From an uncultured Porphyromonas sp. (lineage in GTDB: Bacteria > Bacteroidota > Bacteroidia > Bacteroidales > Porphyromonadaceae), in assembly GCA_905372565.1 (NCBI GenBank), contig CAJPPK010000005.1:1-64000 (forward strand): a stretch of 64,000 nt of DNA. Direction: 5' to 3'. The notes below the pieces were generated by a model. The model did not search any database. It worked only from the letters and a program-made list of their open reading frames with translations, and was not told the DNA's origin. Each line of letters begins with the position of its first letter. Within the stretch, counting starts at the first letter, position 1. The position numbers and the translations under genes are program-made. Below are positions 25,855 to 35,630 of the stretch, one piece after another.

Positions 25855-27165
25855 TTAATGCTCAGCGACTTCGCCGTAGAGGTCGAAGGTGTCCGCTGAA
25901 GTGATACGTACTGGGGCGAAGTCCCCGATATGCAGTGCGGGTGCTCCTTCACGAGAGATGAGCACCTCTTGGTCTACCTCGGGTGAGTCATACTCGGTAC
26001 GCCCGACGAAGAAGTCTTCCTCCTCGCGGTCGATGAGGGTCTTGAAGGTCTTCCCGATCTTGGCTGTATTCAGCTCTAGGGCGATCTCCTCCTGCGTGGA
26101 CATGAGACGATCCATGCGCTCCTGCTTCACCGCTAGGGGGATGTCATCTTGGTACTTGTCGTGAGCGTAGGTCCCCGTCTCATGGGAGTAGACGAAGGCG
26201 CCCATACGATCGAAGCGAATGTCTCGGACGAACTGAAGGAGCTCCTCGAAGTCTTGCTCCGTCTCCCCAGGGTGCCCGGTCATCAGCGTGGTGCGTAGGT
26301 GAATGCCTGGGACTTCTTCCCTCATATAGCGGAGGAGGTCATAGGTCTCGGCCTTAGTCACACGGCGACGCATAGCCCGCAGCATAGGATCGCTGATATG
26401 CTGGAGGGCAATATCGAGGTAGTTACAGATGTTCTCTCGCTCCCGCATCACACGAAGGATCTCCTTCGGGAAGTCGGCAGGATAGGCATAGTGTAGGCGG
26501 AGCCACTCCAGCCCACGGATATCAGATAGGCGCTCGAGAAGCTCGGCGAGCCTATTCTTCTTGTAGATGTCTAAGCCGTAGAAGGTGAGATCCTGAGCTA
26601 TGAGCTGTATCTCCTTGACACCACCAGCGACGAGGGACTCTGCCTCGGCGATCAGCTCCTCCATCGGACGAGACTGATGCTTGCCTGTGATGAGAGGGAT
26701 AGCGCAGTAGGAGCAACTACGATTGCACCCCTCTGAGATCTTCATGTAGGCGTAGTGCTTGGGGGTGGTGATGCTTCTATTCCCGCCAAGGGGATCGTGG
26801 TGATAGGCCTTGCCCAGGTCTGTCAGGAGGTTCTTCCAGTTGAACTTCCCATAGTATCCGTCTACCTCGGGGATCTCCTGCTTCAGTTCGTCCATGAAGC
26901 GCTCCGTGAGACAGCCCATGACATAGACCTGCCCGATGCGACGAGCTTTCTTGGCCTCGATGATCTTGAGGATCATGTTGATGGACTCCTCCTGAGCGTC
27001 ACCGATGAAGCCACAGGTGTTGATGACGACGATCTCGCCACTCACGGAGTCGGAGTTATGCTTGACCTTATAGCCGTTAGCTAGGAACTGGCGGATGAGC
27101 TGCTCCGAATCCATCAGATTCTTTGAGCAGCCGAGGGTAATGACGTCTACTTGATTCTTTCTCAT
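25855..27165 (-). CDS. rimO: Ribosomal protein S12 methylthiotransferase RimO
   Basis: 436 residues. Radical SAM methylthiotransferase that modifies a conserved aspartate of S12. Cluster ligands are Cys13, Cys51 and Cys85 (TLGCSKN, INTCGF, VMGCL), and Cys147, Cys151, Cys154 (CNRSCSYC) for the SAM cluster; a C-terminal TRAM domain follows. The TLGCSKNLMDSE start separates RimO from MtaB and MiaB. Overlaps ftsY by four bases. Confidence 0.95.
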   Translation of the reverse strand: MRKNQVDVITLGCSKNLMDSEQLIRQFLANGYKVKHNSDSVSGEIVVINTCGFIGDAQEESINMILKIIEAKKARRIGQVYVMGCLTERFMDELKQEIPEVDGYYGKFNWKNLLTDLGKAYHHDPLGGNRSITTPKHYAYMKISEGCNRSCSYCAIPLITGKHQSRPMEELIAEAESLVAGGVKEIQLIAQDLTFYGLDIYKKNRLAELLERLSDIRGLEWLRLHYAYPADFPKEILRVMRERENICNYLDIALQHISDPMLRAMRRRVTKAETYDLLRYMREEVPGIHLRTTLMTGHPGETEQDFEELLQFVRDIRFDRMGAFVYSHETGTYAHDKYQDDIPLAVKQERMDRLMSTQEEIALELNTAKIGKTFKTLIDREEEDFFVGRTEYDSPEVDQEVLISREGAPALHIGDFAPVRITSADTFDLYGEVAEH

Positions 27166-28115
27166 TCTCCGAATAGGGAGTCTACAAATTCTTTCTTTCT
27201 AAATAGCTGGAGGTCTTCGATGCCTTCACCGAGACCGATGTACTTGACGGGGATCTGGAATTGGTCAGAGATCCCGATGACGACACCCCCCTTAGCGGTG
27301 CCGTCGAGCTTGGTGACCGCCAAGGCATTGACCTCGGTGGCTGCCGTGAATTGCTTAGCTTGCTCGAAGGCATTCTGCCCCGTGCTACCATCGAGTACGA
27401 GTAGTACTTCATGGGGAGCATCGGGCACGACCTTCTGCATGACTCGGCGGATCTTCGTCAGCTCGTTCATCAGGCCGACCTTGTTATGGAGTCTACCTGC
27501 GGTGTCGATGATCACGACGTCTGAGCCAGCCTTGACTGCTGCGCTCAGCGTGTCGAAGGCCACCGAGGCGGGGTCAGCGGACATGTGCTGCTTGATGATC
27601 GGTACTCCTACGCGCTCTGCCCAGATGTCGAGCTGCTCAATAGCGGCGGCTCGGAAGGTGTCTCCAGCTCCCAGCATCACGGAGTAGCCCTGCTGCTTGA
27701 ACTGATAGGCTAGCTTCCCGATCGTCGTGGTCTTCCCCACGCCATTGACTCCTACGACCATGATCACGTAGGGCTTCTTGTCGGCAGGGAGCGAGAACTG
27801 CTCTCCATCGCTAGTGCCATTCTCCGTAAGGAGGGTGGCGATCTCACTGCGTAGGATGCTCGTGAGCTCCGAGGTGGAGACATACTTGTCACGTGCTACA
27901 CGCTCCTCGATGCGGCGGATGATCTTTAGCGTGGTCTCCACGCCGACGTCGCTAGTGATGAGGATATCCTCGAGGTCGTCTAGGACAGAGTCGTCTACGG
28001 TGCTACGTCCGGCGACGGCACGAGCGATCTTGGAGAAGACATTCTCCTTGGTCTTGGAGAGCCCTTCGTCTAGGCTCTCCTTCTTCTTTTTACTGAAGAA
28101 ATCAAATAGTCCCAT
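27162..28115 (-). CDS. ftsY: Signal recognition particle receptor FtsY
   Basis: 317 residues. SRP-type GTPase that docks ribosome-SRP complexes at the membrane. A short basic N-terminus with KKKK precedes the four-helix N domain; G1 is GVNGVGKTT at 122-130, followed by DTAGR and TKLDGTAKGG. It lacks the long acidic A domain of E. coli FtsY, as is usual outside enterobacteria. 16 bases after nspC, overlapping rimO. Confidence 0.96.
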   Translation of the reverse strand: MGLFDFFSKKKKESLDEGLSKTKENVFSKIARAVAGRSTVDDSVLDDLEDILITSDVGVETTLKIIRRIEERVARDKYVSTSELTSILRSEIATLLTENGTSDGEQFSLPADKKPYVIMVVGVNGVGKTTTIGKLAYQFKQQGYSVMLGAGDTFRAAAIEQLDIWAERVGVPIIKQHMSADPASVAFDTLSAAVKAGSDVVIIDTAGRLHNKVGLMNELTKIRRVMQKVVPDAPHEVLLVLDGSTGQNAFEQAKQFTAATEVNALAVTKLDGTAKGGVVIGISDQFQIPVKYIGLGEGIEDLQLFRKKEFVDSLFGE

Positions 28116-28131
28116 AGGCTAAGGGTATAGG

Positions 28132-29280
28132 CTAGTCCATGCGTCCCTTGTAGTCCTCGTAGTCATAGGTGCGAAGCACTTCTATCGACCCATCGAGGTG
28201 CTTGAGGGCAATGCTGGGGTGAGGGATACCGTTGAACATGGTCGTCTTGACCGTCGTATAGTGGAGCATATCCTCGAAGATGATCTCTTGACCGATCTGT
28301 AGTGGCTCATCGAACTCCCAGTAGCCGATGAAGTCACCGCTCAAGCAGCTGTTTCCTCCGAGGCGATAGCTGTGCTTCGTGGCGTCATACTCGCTGACGC
28401 TACGGGCTCCACGGACGGCAGGCTGGTAGGGCATCTCTAGACAGTCGGGCATGTGGCAGGTGAAGGAGACATCCACGATGGCCGTGCGAATGCCATGGTG
28501 CTCCACGATGTCTACCACGGAGGAGGTGAGGTAGCCCGTCTGCCAGCCGAAGGCACTGCCGGGCTCGAGGATGAGGTGCAGGTGAGGATGACGAGCCTTG
28601 AAGTCCTGGAGGGTCTTGATGAGATGCTCCACGTCGTAGTCCTTGTGCGTCATCAAGTGGCCACCACCCATATTGAGCCACTTGGCCTCTTCGAGTAGGT
28701 GAGGGAAGTTCTTCTCGATGATCAGAAGGGTCGCCTCAAGATCCTCAGCCGAGCCCTCACAGAGAGCGTGGAAGTGGATCCCTTCGATGCTCTCGGGGAG
28801 GTGCTGAAGCTCGCTGGCGGTGACGCCGAAGCGAGAGCCAGCTCCGCAGGGGTTGTAGAGGTCGGTCTCTACAGCCGAGTACTCGGGGTTGATACGCAGA
28901 CCGAAGGAGACGCTCCCGTCGGTAGGCATCTGTGGACGTAGGCGCTCGATCTGGCTGAGTGAATTGAAGGTCACATGCGAGCTATACTGCAGGATCAGGG
29001 GGAACTCCTCGGGGGTGTAGGCGGGGCTGAAGGTGTGTGCCTTCGCACCCATCTCCTCGAAGGCCAGGCGAGCCTCGTGGATGGAGCTCGCCGTGCTATG
29101 AGGGATGTATTCGCGGATGATCGGGAAGGTCTTCCAGAGGGCATAGGCCTTGAAAGCCAGGATGATCTCCACGCCAGCACGCTGGGCTACCTGCTGGATG
29201 AGGCGGAGGTTACTCCGTAGGCGCTCCTCCTCGAGCACGTAGCACGGAGAGGGGCAGGGGGCTTGTATCTTCGTCGTCAA
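28132..29280 (-). CDS. nspC: Carboxynorspermidine/carboxyspermidine decarboxylase
   Basis: 382 residues, PLP enzyme of the alanine-racemase-fold group. PCYVLEEERLRSNL and AFKAYALW with the PLP lysine (K44) match NspC. It performs the last step of the carboxyspermidine route to spermidine; its partner enzyme is encoded at 35631-36824. The start codon is TTG: an in-frame TAG lies just upstream and no ATG occurs before the conserved N-terminus. Its promoter box is at 29313-29321, and it heads a long co-oriented run of genes. Confidence 0.94.
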   Translation of the reverse strand: MTTKIQAPCPSPCYVLEEERLRSNLRLIQQVAQRAGVEIILAFKAYALWKTFPIIREYIPHSTASSIHEARLAFEEMGAKAHTFSPAYTPEEFPLILQYSSHVTFNSLSQIERLRPQMPTDGSVSFGLRINPEYSAVETDLYNPCGAGSRFGVTASELQHLPESIEGIHFHALCEGSAEDLEATLLIIEKNFPHLLEEAKWLNMGGGHLMTHKDYDVEHLIKTLQDFKARHPHLHLILEPGSAFGWQTGYLTSSVVDIVEHHGIRTAIVDVSFTCHMPDCLEMPYQPAVRGARSVSEYDATKHSYRLGGNSCLSGDFIGYWEFDEPLQIGQEIIFEDMLHYTTVKTTMFNGIPHPSIALKHLDGSIEVLRTYDYEDYKGRMD

Positions 29281-29312
29281 AGCTATCTATATATCTATAA
29301 CTATACTAGTTT

Positions 29313-29321
29313 ACAAAGATA
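29313..29321 (-). promoter_or_regulatory. -7 promoter box of nspC and the long downstream run
   Basis: Minus-strand TATCTTTGT, an exact TAnnTTTGY match 33 bases upstream of the TTG start. Confidence 0.7.
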
Positions 29322-29406
29322 ATCAATCCGCTTGGCTTGTGGTTTAGACGAGCGAGGCTTTCCCTTTTCTTCGTTTTTGCCTGCCTTGAGGGAGGTTCTT
29401 TTTATT

Positions 29407-29500
29407 CCAACTAGTAGGCACTACTGTTGCCCCTTGGGTGGCACTACTGTTGCCTCTGGAGAGGCACTACTGATGCCCCTTTTGAGGCAACACTGTTACC
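29407..29500. repeat. 23-bp phased palindrome array, copy D
   Basis: Anchor CCAACTAGTA at 29407-29416, then units at 29417, 29440, 29463 and 29486 (23-base steps), all in the GGCACTACTG orientation; unit 3 has GGCACTACTGATGCC and unit 4 GGCAACACTGTTACC. It lies 86 bases upstream of the nspC -7 box. Spacers closely match those of copy E. Confidence 0.92.
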
Positions 29501-29548
29501 CCGAGCGTAACGAGAGGTGTGCGTGACCTACTCCGCCGAAGAAAACAA

Positions 29549-29584
29549 AGCTCGCCCCATGAAGTCCGCTTCGTGGGGCGAGCT
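29549..29584 (-). terminator. Terminator of lpdA
   Basis: Arms AGCTCGCCCCA (29549-29559) and TGGGGCGAGCT (29574-29584); on the minus strand the stem is followed by TTGTTTTC. 26 bases past the lpdA stop. Confidence 0.85.
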
Positions 29585-29610
29585 GATGAAAAAGACCTGT
29601 GGTGATAGAC

Positions 29611-30957
29611 CTAGTTCAGCGTCGCTGAGCGGATGATCTCACAGACCGTAGGATGGGGGAAGACGATGCGAGAGAGCTCGGCGAGCTTCATCCCATGCTC
29701 CACGGCCATCACAGCAGGAACGAGGATCTCAGACGAGCCATTGCCGAAGAGGTGGGCTCCGAGGATCACACCATCGGGTGAGGTGAGGAGCTTACAGAAG
29801 CCTCCCCCTCCTTCGTTCTCGATGATGAAGCGCCCCGAGAGCGTCATGGGGACACGATGCACTTCGTAGGGAGTACCCGCAGCCTGTAGCTCCTGCTCTG
29901 TCCGCCCGACAGCCGCGATCTCTGGATCCGTATAGACGATACCCGGGATCGCCTGATAGCTCATCTTGTCCTCCACACCAGCGATATGGTGGACAGCTAC
30001 TTGCCCCTCTCGTGCTGCTGTGTGGGCGAGCATGGAGGTGCCGTTGACATCCCCCACGGCGTAGAGGCCTGCTACATTGGTCTGCAGATGCTCATCGACG
30101 ACGACAGCACCTCGGTTAAGCTCTACACCGAGAGCTTCTAGCCCTAGTCCCTCAGTGACCGCACGGCGACCGACACTCACGAGGAGCTTGTCGAAGGGGA
30201 TCTCGATGTGCTCACCCTCATGCTCTGCGATGACCTTGCCAGGCGCTACGGCAGTCACCTTCGTAGAGAGATGGAACTTCACCCCTCGCTTCTCGAAGCT
30301 CTTTTGTAGCTCTTCCGATACCTCGCTGTCCATAGGCCCGAGGATCTTCGGGAGCATCTCCACGACGGTCACCTTCACCCCTAGCGTAGCGAAGAGGGAG
30401 ACGAACTCCATGCCGATGACTCCACCGCCTAGGATGACGAGCTCCTCGGGGAGCTCACTGACCTCAAGGGCTTCGCGGGCTGTCCAGAAGTTTACTTCGC
30501 TTAGCCCAGGGATCGGAGGTACGAAGGCCTGTGATCCGGTAGCTAGGATGACCTGCTTGGCGGTATAGGTAGCCTCGCCAGCCTGGATCTGGAAGCCCTC
30601 GCTGGTCTTGCCTACGAGGTGTGCTGTCTCGGTGACGACCTCTACGCCATGGTTCTGCAGGTTGAGGCGGATACCGGCGCCTAGCTTCTTGAGAATCTTG
30701 GTCTTACGAGCCATGACCTTGGCTAGCTCGTAGTCTGCCGAGGGGATAGCTAGTCCATACTTGCGTCCCTCACGAGCTTCGCTCAGGAGGTGGGCTGAGT
30801 GGAGGAGTGTCTTCGTCGGGATACAGCCCTCATTGAGGCAGACCCCTCCGAGCTTGTTCTTCTCAAAGATGACGACCTGTAGGCCGTGAGCAGCTGCATG
30901 TTCGGCGGCGTCCGTACCCCCAGGGCCAGCGCCAATGATAGCGACATCGTAGTTCAT
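29611..30957 (-). CDS. lpdA: Dihydrolipoyl dehydrogenase
   Basis: 448 residues. FAD disulfide oxidoreductase: GAGPGG at 10-14, redox-active GGVCLNEGCIPTK with Cys40 and Cys45, NAD site GGGVIGMEF, and the C-terminal FPHPTVCE with the catalytic His. It reoxidises lipoamide in 2-oxoacid dehydrogenase or glycine cleavage complexes; no E1/E2 or gcv gene is adjacent. It follows fhs by 41 bases; since fhs and the glycine cleavage system both feed one-carbon metabolism, a role in glycine cleavage is plausible but inferred. Confidence 0.94.
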   Translation of the reverse strand: MNYDVAIIGAGPGGTDAAEHAAAHGLQVVIFEKNKLGGVCLNEGCIPTKTLLHSAHLLSEAREGRKYGLAIPSADYELAKVMARKTKILKKLGAGIRLNLQNHGVEVVTETAHLVGKTSEGFQIQAGEATYTAKQVILATGSQAFVPPIPGLSEVNFWTAREALEVSELPEELVILGGGVIGMEFVSLFATLGVKVTVVEMLPKILGPMDSEVSEELQKSFEKRGVKFHLSTKVTAVAPGKVIAEHEGEHIEIPFDKLLVSVGRRAVTEGLGLEALGVELNRGAVVVDEHLQTNVAGLYAVGDVNGTSMLAHTAAREGQVAVHHIAGVEDKMSYQAIPGIVYTDPEIAAVGRTEQELQAAGTPYEVHRVPMTLSGRFIIENEGGGGFCKLLTSPDGVILGAHLFGNGSSEILVPAVMAVEHGMKLAELSRIVFPHPTVCEIIRSATLN

Positions 30958-30998
30958 GTGTAGTGCGCGTAAAGTATGTAGGATGAAATGTGAATTAG

Positions 30999-32672
30999 CT
31001 AGCTCAGCCCCTCGATATACCCCTCGACGAAGTCAATCATCTGGGCTTGAGGTACCTTGGGGAGACCAGGCATGCGGAGTAGAGGCCCGAGGACGAGGAC
31101 GATCATCTCTGCTCCAGCATTGATGACCACCTCACGTACCTCCATGTCGAAGTCACGCACACTACCGTAGGCCGTGGGATCTTCGCTGAAGGAATACTGG
31201 GTCTTGGCTACGCAGATCGGGAAGCGATCGAAGCCGTAGCGATGGATGCGATCCAGCTGCTTCTGTGCCTTCGCTGAGAAGGTGATCTGCTTCGCTCCAT
31301 AGATCGTGCGTGCGAGCTGGGTCGCTTTCTCCTCGATCGTCGCCTCGAGAGGATAGGTGAACCGGAGAGGCTGGGAGGGCTTCTCGTCGATCGTCTGGAT
31401 GACGAGGCGTGCTAGAGCTTCTGCTCCTGCACCTCCTTCCCCAAAGGCGGTATTGACCGCAAAGCCTACTCCTCGCTGCTCGCAGTGTGCACGTACGAGC
31501 TCGATCTCTTCGTCGGTGTCTGTGGCGAAGCGGTTAAAGGCCACGATGACCGTCTGCCCAAAGCCTTGGAGATTATCGATATGGCGATCCAGGTTGGATA
31601 AGCCCTGACGGACACCTTCTAGGCTAGGAGCCTTGAGCTCCTTCTCCCCGATACCGCCGTGCATCTTTAGCCCACCGAGTGTCGCTACGAGTACCGTCAG
31701 TGCAGGCTGGAGACCAGCGGTGCGACACTTGATGTTGTAGAACTTCTCTGCCCCTAGGTCCGCTCCGAAGCCAGCCTCCGTGATCGTGTACTCGGAGTGC
31801 GAGAGAGCTAGTCGAGTGGCTAGGATAGAGTTGCATCCATGGGCGATGTTAGCAAAGGGACCTCCGTGGATGAAGGCAGGGGTATGCTCGGTCGTCTGTG
31901 CTAGGTTCGGCTTCAGAGCATCTAGGAGCAGGACGGTGATCGCCCCTGCTATGCCGAGATCCTTGACCGTGAAGGGTTCACCCGTGGCTGTGTAGCCTAG
32001 GAGGATCTGCTCGATACGTCGACGGAGATCCTCTACCGAGGTCGACAGACAGAGGATAGCCATGATCTCACTTGCGGGGGTGATGTCAAAGCCTGACTCC
32101 GCAGGGATGCCATTGAGGGATCCCCCAAGCCCTGTGACGATGGAGCGTAGAGCTCGGTCATTGACGTCCAGCACACGCTTCCAGAGTACCTCGCTGAGCT
32201 TCTTCTCGGAGTCAAAGCGGTGCTGGTAGATGTAGTTATCCAGCAGTGCCGAGATCATGTTATGAGCACTGGTGATCGCATGGAAGTCTCCTGTGAAGTG
32301 GAGGTTGATTTTCTCCATAGGGAGGACTTGGGCATACCCGCCACCTGCAGCTCCTCCCTTCATACCGAAGCAGGGACCTAGCGAGGGCTCTCGTAGGGCG
32401 ACGACAGCTCGTCTGCCGAGTCGGTTCATCCCAAGGGCTAGGCCGATAGATACTGTTGTCTTGCCGATGCCAGCCTTGGTCGGGGTGATGGCGGTCACGA
32501 GGATGAGCTTCCCTTCTGGGCGAGGTGTCTTGGGAGAGACTTCACTGAGCTCGACCTTGGCGAGGTACTTCCCGTGGTGCTCAAGTTGCTCTAGAGGAAT
32601 ACCTGCTTGGCTAGCGATCTTGTCGATGGGCTCCAAGGCGATCGAGCGAGCAATTTCTATATCAGTCTTCAT
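30999..32672 (-). CDS. fhs: Formate-tetrahydrofolate ligase
   Basis: 557 residues from the ATG at 32672, the normal length; an extra ~100 codons of open frame upstream is not homologous and was excluded. It makes 10-formyl-THF from formate, THF and ATP. The P-loop [16 protein letters not shown] and the [19 protein letters not shown] stretch are diagnostic. Lies upstream of lpdA in the same orientation. Confidence 0.96.
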   Translation of the reverse strand: MKTDIEIARSIALEPIDKIASQAGIPLEQLEHHGKYLAKVELSEVSPKTPRPEGKLILVTAITPTKAGIGKTTVSIGLALGMNRLGRRAVVALREPSLGPCFGMKGGAAGGGYAQVLPMEKINLHFTGDFHAITSAHNMISALLDNYIYQHRFDSEKKLSEVLWKRVLDVNDRALRSIVTGLGGSLNGIPAESGFDITPASEIMAILCLSTSVEDLRRRIEQILLGYTATGEPFTVKDLGIAGAITVLLLDALKPNLAQTTEHTPAFIHGGPFANIAHGCNSILATRLALSHSEYTITEAGFGADLGAEKFYNIKCRTAGLQPALTVLVATLGGLKMHGGIGEKELKAPSLEGVRQGLSNLDRHIDNLQGFGQTVIVAFNRFATDTDEEIELVRAHCEQRGVGFAVNTAFGEGGAGAEALARLVIQTIDEKPSQPLRFTYPLEATIEEKATQLARTIYGAKQITFSAKAQKQLDRIHRYGFDRFPICVAKTQYSFSEDPTAYGSVRDFDMEVREVVINAGAEMIVLVLGPLLRMPGLPKVPQAQMIDFVEGYIEGLS

Positions 32673-32738
32673 AGGACGAGACGGAGTAAGAGGGTAAAGA
32701 GATGGATAGACGTGTGATAGGGAGAAGAGGGAAAAAGC

Positions 32739-32780
32739 CACGGAGCTACCTCGGGAAGTCATTCCTAGGGTAGCTCCGTG
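32739..32780 (-). terminator. Terminator of the M3 peptidase gene
   Basis: Arms CACGGAGCTACC (32739-32750) and GGTAGCTCCGTG (32769-32780); the minus strand continues GCTTTTTCCC. 26 bases past the stop. Confidence 0.85.
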
Positions 32781-32806
32781 CTCATCATTGATGTGAAGTC
32801 GTGGGG

Positions 32807-34924
32807 TTAGTTCGCTAGACCGCGTGCCTTCAGTAGGCTTTGCATATTCGGGCTGTCGAGGCCAGTGAACTCTCGGAAGAATTCTCCTACGGGACGGGTG
32901 TTGCCACGAGAGAGGACTAGCTTGCGGAAGCGCTCCCCATTCTCTCTCGTCATCCCGCCGTGTGCGACGAACCAATCATAGATATTGTCGTTCATCACCT
33001 CTGTCCAGAGATAGGAGTAGTATCCCGAGGCATATCCACCACCGAAGACGTGTAGATAGTAGGCCGAGCGATAGCGTGGAGGGACGAGGGAGAAGGTGAC
33101 GCCTACCTGATTTAATGATTGCTGCTCGAAGGCATCTACATTGCTAACCGATTCGCTTGAAGGGAGGATCCCCCAGCCCATATCAATCGCTACAGCTGCG
33201 AGGTTTTCCCCGAGGGCATAGGACTGGCCGAAGTTAGCAGAGGCCTTGAGCTTGTCTATAAGTGCCTGAGGCATGGGCTCGCCGGTCTTGTAGTGGCGAG
33301 CGTAATGGCTCAGTACAAGCGAGTCGGTCATCCAGTGTTCGTTGAACTGCGAGGGCATCTCGACGAAGTCTCGTGGGGTGTTAGTCCCCGAGAGTGTCTG
33401 GTACTTCTGAGAAGCGAAGAGTCCATGGAGGGCGTGACCGAACTCATGGAACATCGTCTCTACGTTATCACTCGTCAGGAAGGCAGGCTGTCCCTTCTGG
33501 GCTGGAGGGGTGAAGTTGCAGACATTGTAGATCACCGGCTTGGTGCCGAAGAGCGTGCTCTGCTGGACGAAGTTAGACATCCAAGCTCCACCGGTCTTCG
33601 TGGGGCGTCGGAAGAAGTCTGTATAGAAGAGTGCCATCGAGCTACCATCTGCATCGAAGACCTCCCAAACCTTTACTCCATCTGCATAGACGGGCAGGTC
33701 AGTGCGGGGCTTGAAGGTCAAGCCATAGAGCTTATTCGCTGCGAAGAAGACCCCGTTTTCGAGGACGCTGTCGAGGACGAAGTAGGGCTTAAGGTCTGCT
33801 TCGTTTAGGTCGAACTTGACCTTCTTAAGACGCTCTGCATAGTAGTCCCAGTCCCAAGCCTCGAGCTTGAAGTCAGGGCCTTCGCTCTTCCGTGCGAACT
33901 CTTCCAGCTCGTGAGCTTCCTCGGAAGCCTTCTGGAGATAGGCAGGAGCTAGCTGAGAGATTAGCCCGAGGACGGCTTCGGGTTTGCCTGCCATCTGATC
34001 CTCTAGTGCCCAAGCAGCGAAGTTGGGGTAGCCTAGGAGCTCGGCCTTCTCAGCACGTAGCTTGGCGATGCGAAGGATAGTAGGGTGAGTGTTGACTGTG
34101 GAGTCTCCTGTGGAGCATCTGTTTAGAGAAGCCTTGAGGACACGCTCACGCAGAGTACGATTGTTTAGGTGCTTGAGGTACTCGGGGCGAGTCGTATTCG
34201 TCTGCTCGAGGAGCCACTTGCCGGCCTTGCCAGCTTGCTTAGCCGCCTCGGCAGCGGAAGCGATCTCTTCCTCGGAGAGGCCATCGAGCTCTGCCTTATC
34301 TTCGACGAGTACTGCGGCAGCCTTCGTGCCAGCGTTCACCTGATTGATGAAGCGAGTCTGGAGGACGGAGATCTCGGTGTTGAGGTTCTTGAGCTTCTCC
34401 TTGTTCTCGGGGGAGAGCAAGGCGCCCTCATGGACGAAGTTCTGATAGAGGAGCTCCGTTAGGCGCAGGTCTTCTCCGGAGAGCTTGGCGCGATTCTCGT
34501 AGACAGCCTTGATGCGAGAGAAGAGCTTGTCGTTGAGGAGAATGCCATCTTGGTGCGCTGAGAGCTTGGGGGTGATCTCTTCTTCGACCTCCTTGATGGC
34601 ATCGGTCGCCTCTGCGCCTGCGAGGGCGGAGAAGATCGAGATCGTTCGGTCGAGGAGTCGGCCAGACTTCTCGTAGGCGAGGATCGTGTTCTCGAAGGTT
34701 GGTGCTTCGGGATTGTTCGTGATGCTGTCTATCTCGATGAGCTGCTCCTTCATCCCCAGCTCGAAGGCAGGCAGGAAGTGCTCTGGTCGGATCTTGTCAA
34801 AGGGGGGCGCTTGGTAGTCAAGCTGGCTTACCTCCAGCAGAGGATTGGTGCTCTGATCCTTGCTGTGGCAGGCGGTGAGTGTCGTCATAGCGAGGAGGCT
34901 AAGGGTGACAAAGAGGCGTTTCAT
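32807..34924 (-). CDS. dcp: M3-family peptidyl-dipeptidase (Dcp-like lipoprotein)
   Basis: 705 residues from the ATG at 34924, which gives a lipoprotein signal ([11 protein letters not shown] through TLTAC, Cys ~20). The zinc motif HEFGH is at about 493-497 within a full M3A peptidase domain. These enzymes cut dipeptides from peptide C-termini; a periplasmic or surface lipoprotein form fits a peptide-fermenting lifestyle. An in-frame start at 34999 would overlap pncA by 23 bases and hide the signal peptide, so I rejected it. Confidence 0.93.
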   Translation of the reverse strand: MKRLFVTLSLLAMTTLTACHSKDQSTNPLLEVSQLDYQAPPFDKIRPEHFLPAFELGMKEQLIEIDSITNNPEAPTFENTILAYEKSGRLLDRTISIFSALAGAEATDAIKEVEEEITPKLSAHQDGILLNDKLFSRIKAVYENRAKLSGEDLRLTELLYQNFVHEGALLSPENKEKLKNLNTEISVLQTRFINQVNAGTKAAAVLVEDKAELDGLSEEEIASAAEAAKQAGKAGKWLLEQTNTTRPEYLKHLNNRTLRERVLKASLNRCSTGDSTVNTHPTILRIAKLRAEKAELLGYPNFAAWALEDQMAGKPEAVLGLISQLAPAYLQKASEEAHELEEFARKSEGPDFKLEAWDWDYYAERLKKVKFDLNEADLKPYFVLDSVLENGVFFAANKLYGLTFKPRTDLPVYADGVKVWEVFDADGSSMALFYTDFFRRPTKTGGAWMSNFVQQSTLFGTKPVIYNVCNFTPPAQKGQPAFLTSDNVETMFHEFGHALHGLFASQKYQTLSGTNTPRDFVEMPSQFNEHWMTDSLVLSHYARHYKTGEPMPQALIDKLKASANFGQSYALGENLAAVAIDMGWGILPSSESVSNVDAFEQQSLNQVGVTFSLVPPRYRSAYYLHVFGGGYASGYYSYLWTEVMNDNIYDWFVAHGGMTRENGERFRKLVLSRGNTRPVGEFFREFTGLDSPNMQSLLKARGLAN

Positions 34925-34976
34925 AGTGACGTATAGTTGGGTGAGTAAGTCTTGGCTGAAGCCTTCGAGTGAGAGA

Positions 34977-35492
34977 CTAGAGGAGCGGATGAGGCTCACC
35001 GATCCAAGCGATGCCCTGGTCGATGGTGCGGATCTCTGTCGTCGGTAGCTGGCGACGTAGATCAGCGATGGTAGCTCTCACGCAGTAGTCGCCGGCTAGA
35101 CCTGCTACGTCGATGCGCATAGCATGCATGAGAGGGTCGGGGACTGCATCTTGGAAGGCGCTGTAGGCATCCTTCTGGCGGGTCATCGCCTTGGGGATGA
35201 AGAGTACATTGTGCCCAGAGCGCTTGAGCTCCATGACGACATCAGCTAGAGGGGGATAGAGGGCTGCGCCAGAGGTGAAGCGGACGCAGTGTACGGGCCA
35301 CTCTCCACCTTGGGGGATGAAGCTACAGTGGTCTGCAGGGTGCTGATCTAGGGTAACTACGATCATGTCGTAGTCCTCCTGATGCTCCTTCGTCCAGGCA
35401 GTGATATAGTCCATAGCTGGGATAGCGCCAGGGACGGCTAGACTCCCCGTGATGAAGTCATTCTGAGGATCTACGATCAATAGGATATTCAT
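34977..35492 (-). CDS. pncA: Nicotinamidase
   Basis: 171-residue isochorismatase-fold hydrolase that converts nicotinamide to nicotinate for NAD salvage. DPQNDF supplies the catalytic Asp, DQHPADHCSF and GGEWPVHC the metal site and GLAGDYCVRAT the nucleophilic Cys. The metal-site and PVHCV stretches favour PncA over other isochorismatase-like proteins. Upstream of the M3 peptidase gene by 52 bases. Confidence 0.9.
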   Translation of the reverse strand: MNILLIVDPQNDFITGSLAVPGAIPAMDYITAWTKEHQEDYDMIVVTLDQHPADHCSFIPQGGEWPVHCVRFTSGAALYPPLADVVMELKRSGHNVLFIPKAMTRQKDAYSAFQDAVPDPLMHAMRIDVAGLAGDYCVRATIADLRRQLPTTEIRTIDQGIAWIGEPHPLL

Positions 35493-35526
35493 AAGGTCAA
35501 AGTGTGTGGGGTGTGGTAGGGAAAAG

Positions 35527-35578
35527 AGCGCGGGCTACCCGCTGGCTGCGTAGGCAACGAGAAGGTAGCCCGTGCGCT
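35527..35578 (-). terminator. Terminator of the carboxynorspermidine synthase gene
   Basis: Arms AGCGCGGGCTACC (35527-35539) and GGTAGCCCGTGCGCT (35564-35578) pair with one bulge; the minus strand continues CTTTTCCC. 52 bases past the stop. Confidence 0.75.
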
Positions 35579-35630
35579 GAGGACTAGGTGATGTGTAGCT
35601 GTGTCCCTGAGGGACTCGGGATGAGGAGGC

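Noticed and set aside
32673..32975. N-terminal extension of formate-tetrahydrofolate ligase
   Set aside because: The ~100 extra codons cross the preceding gene's terminator and are not homologous; the ATG at 32672 gives the standard length.
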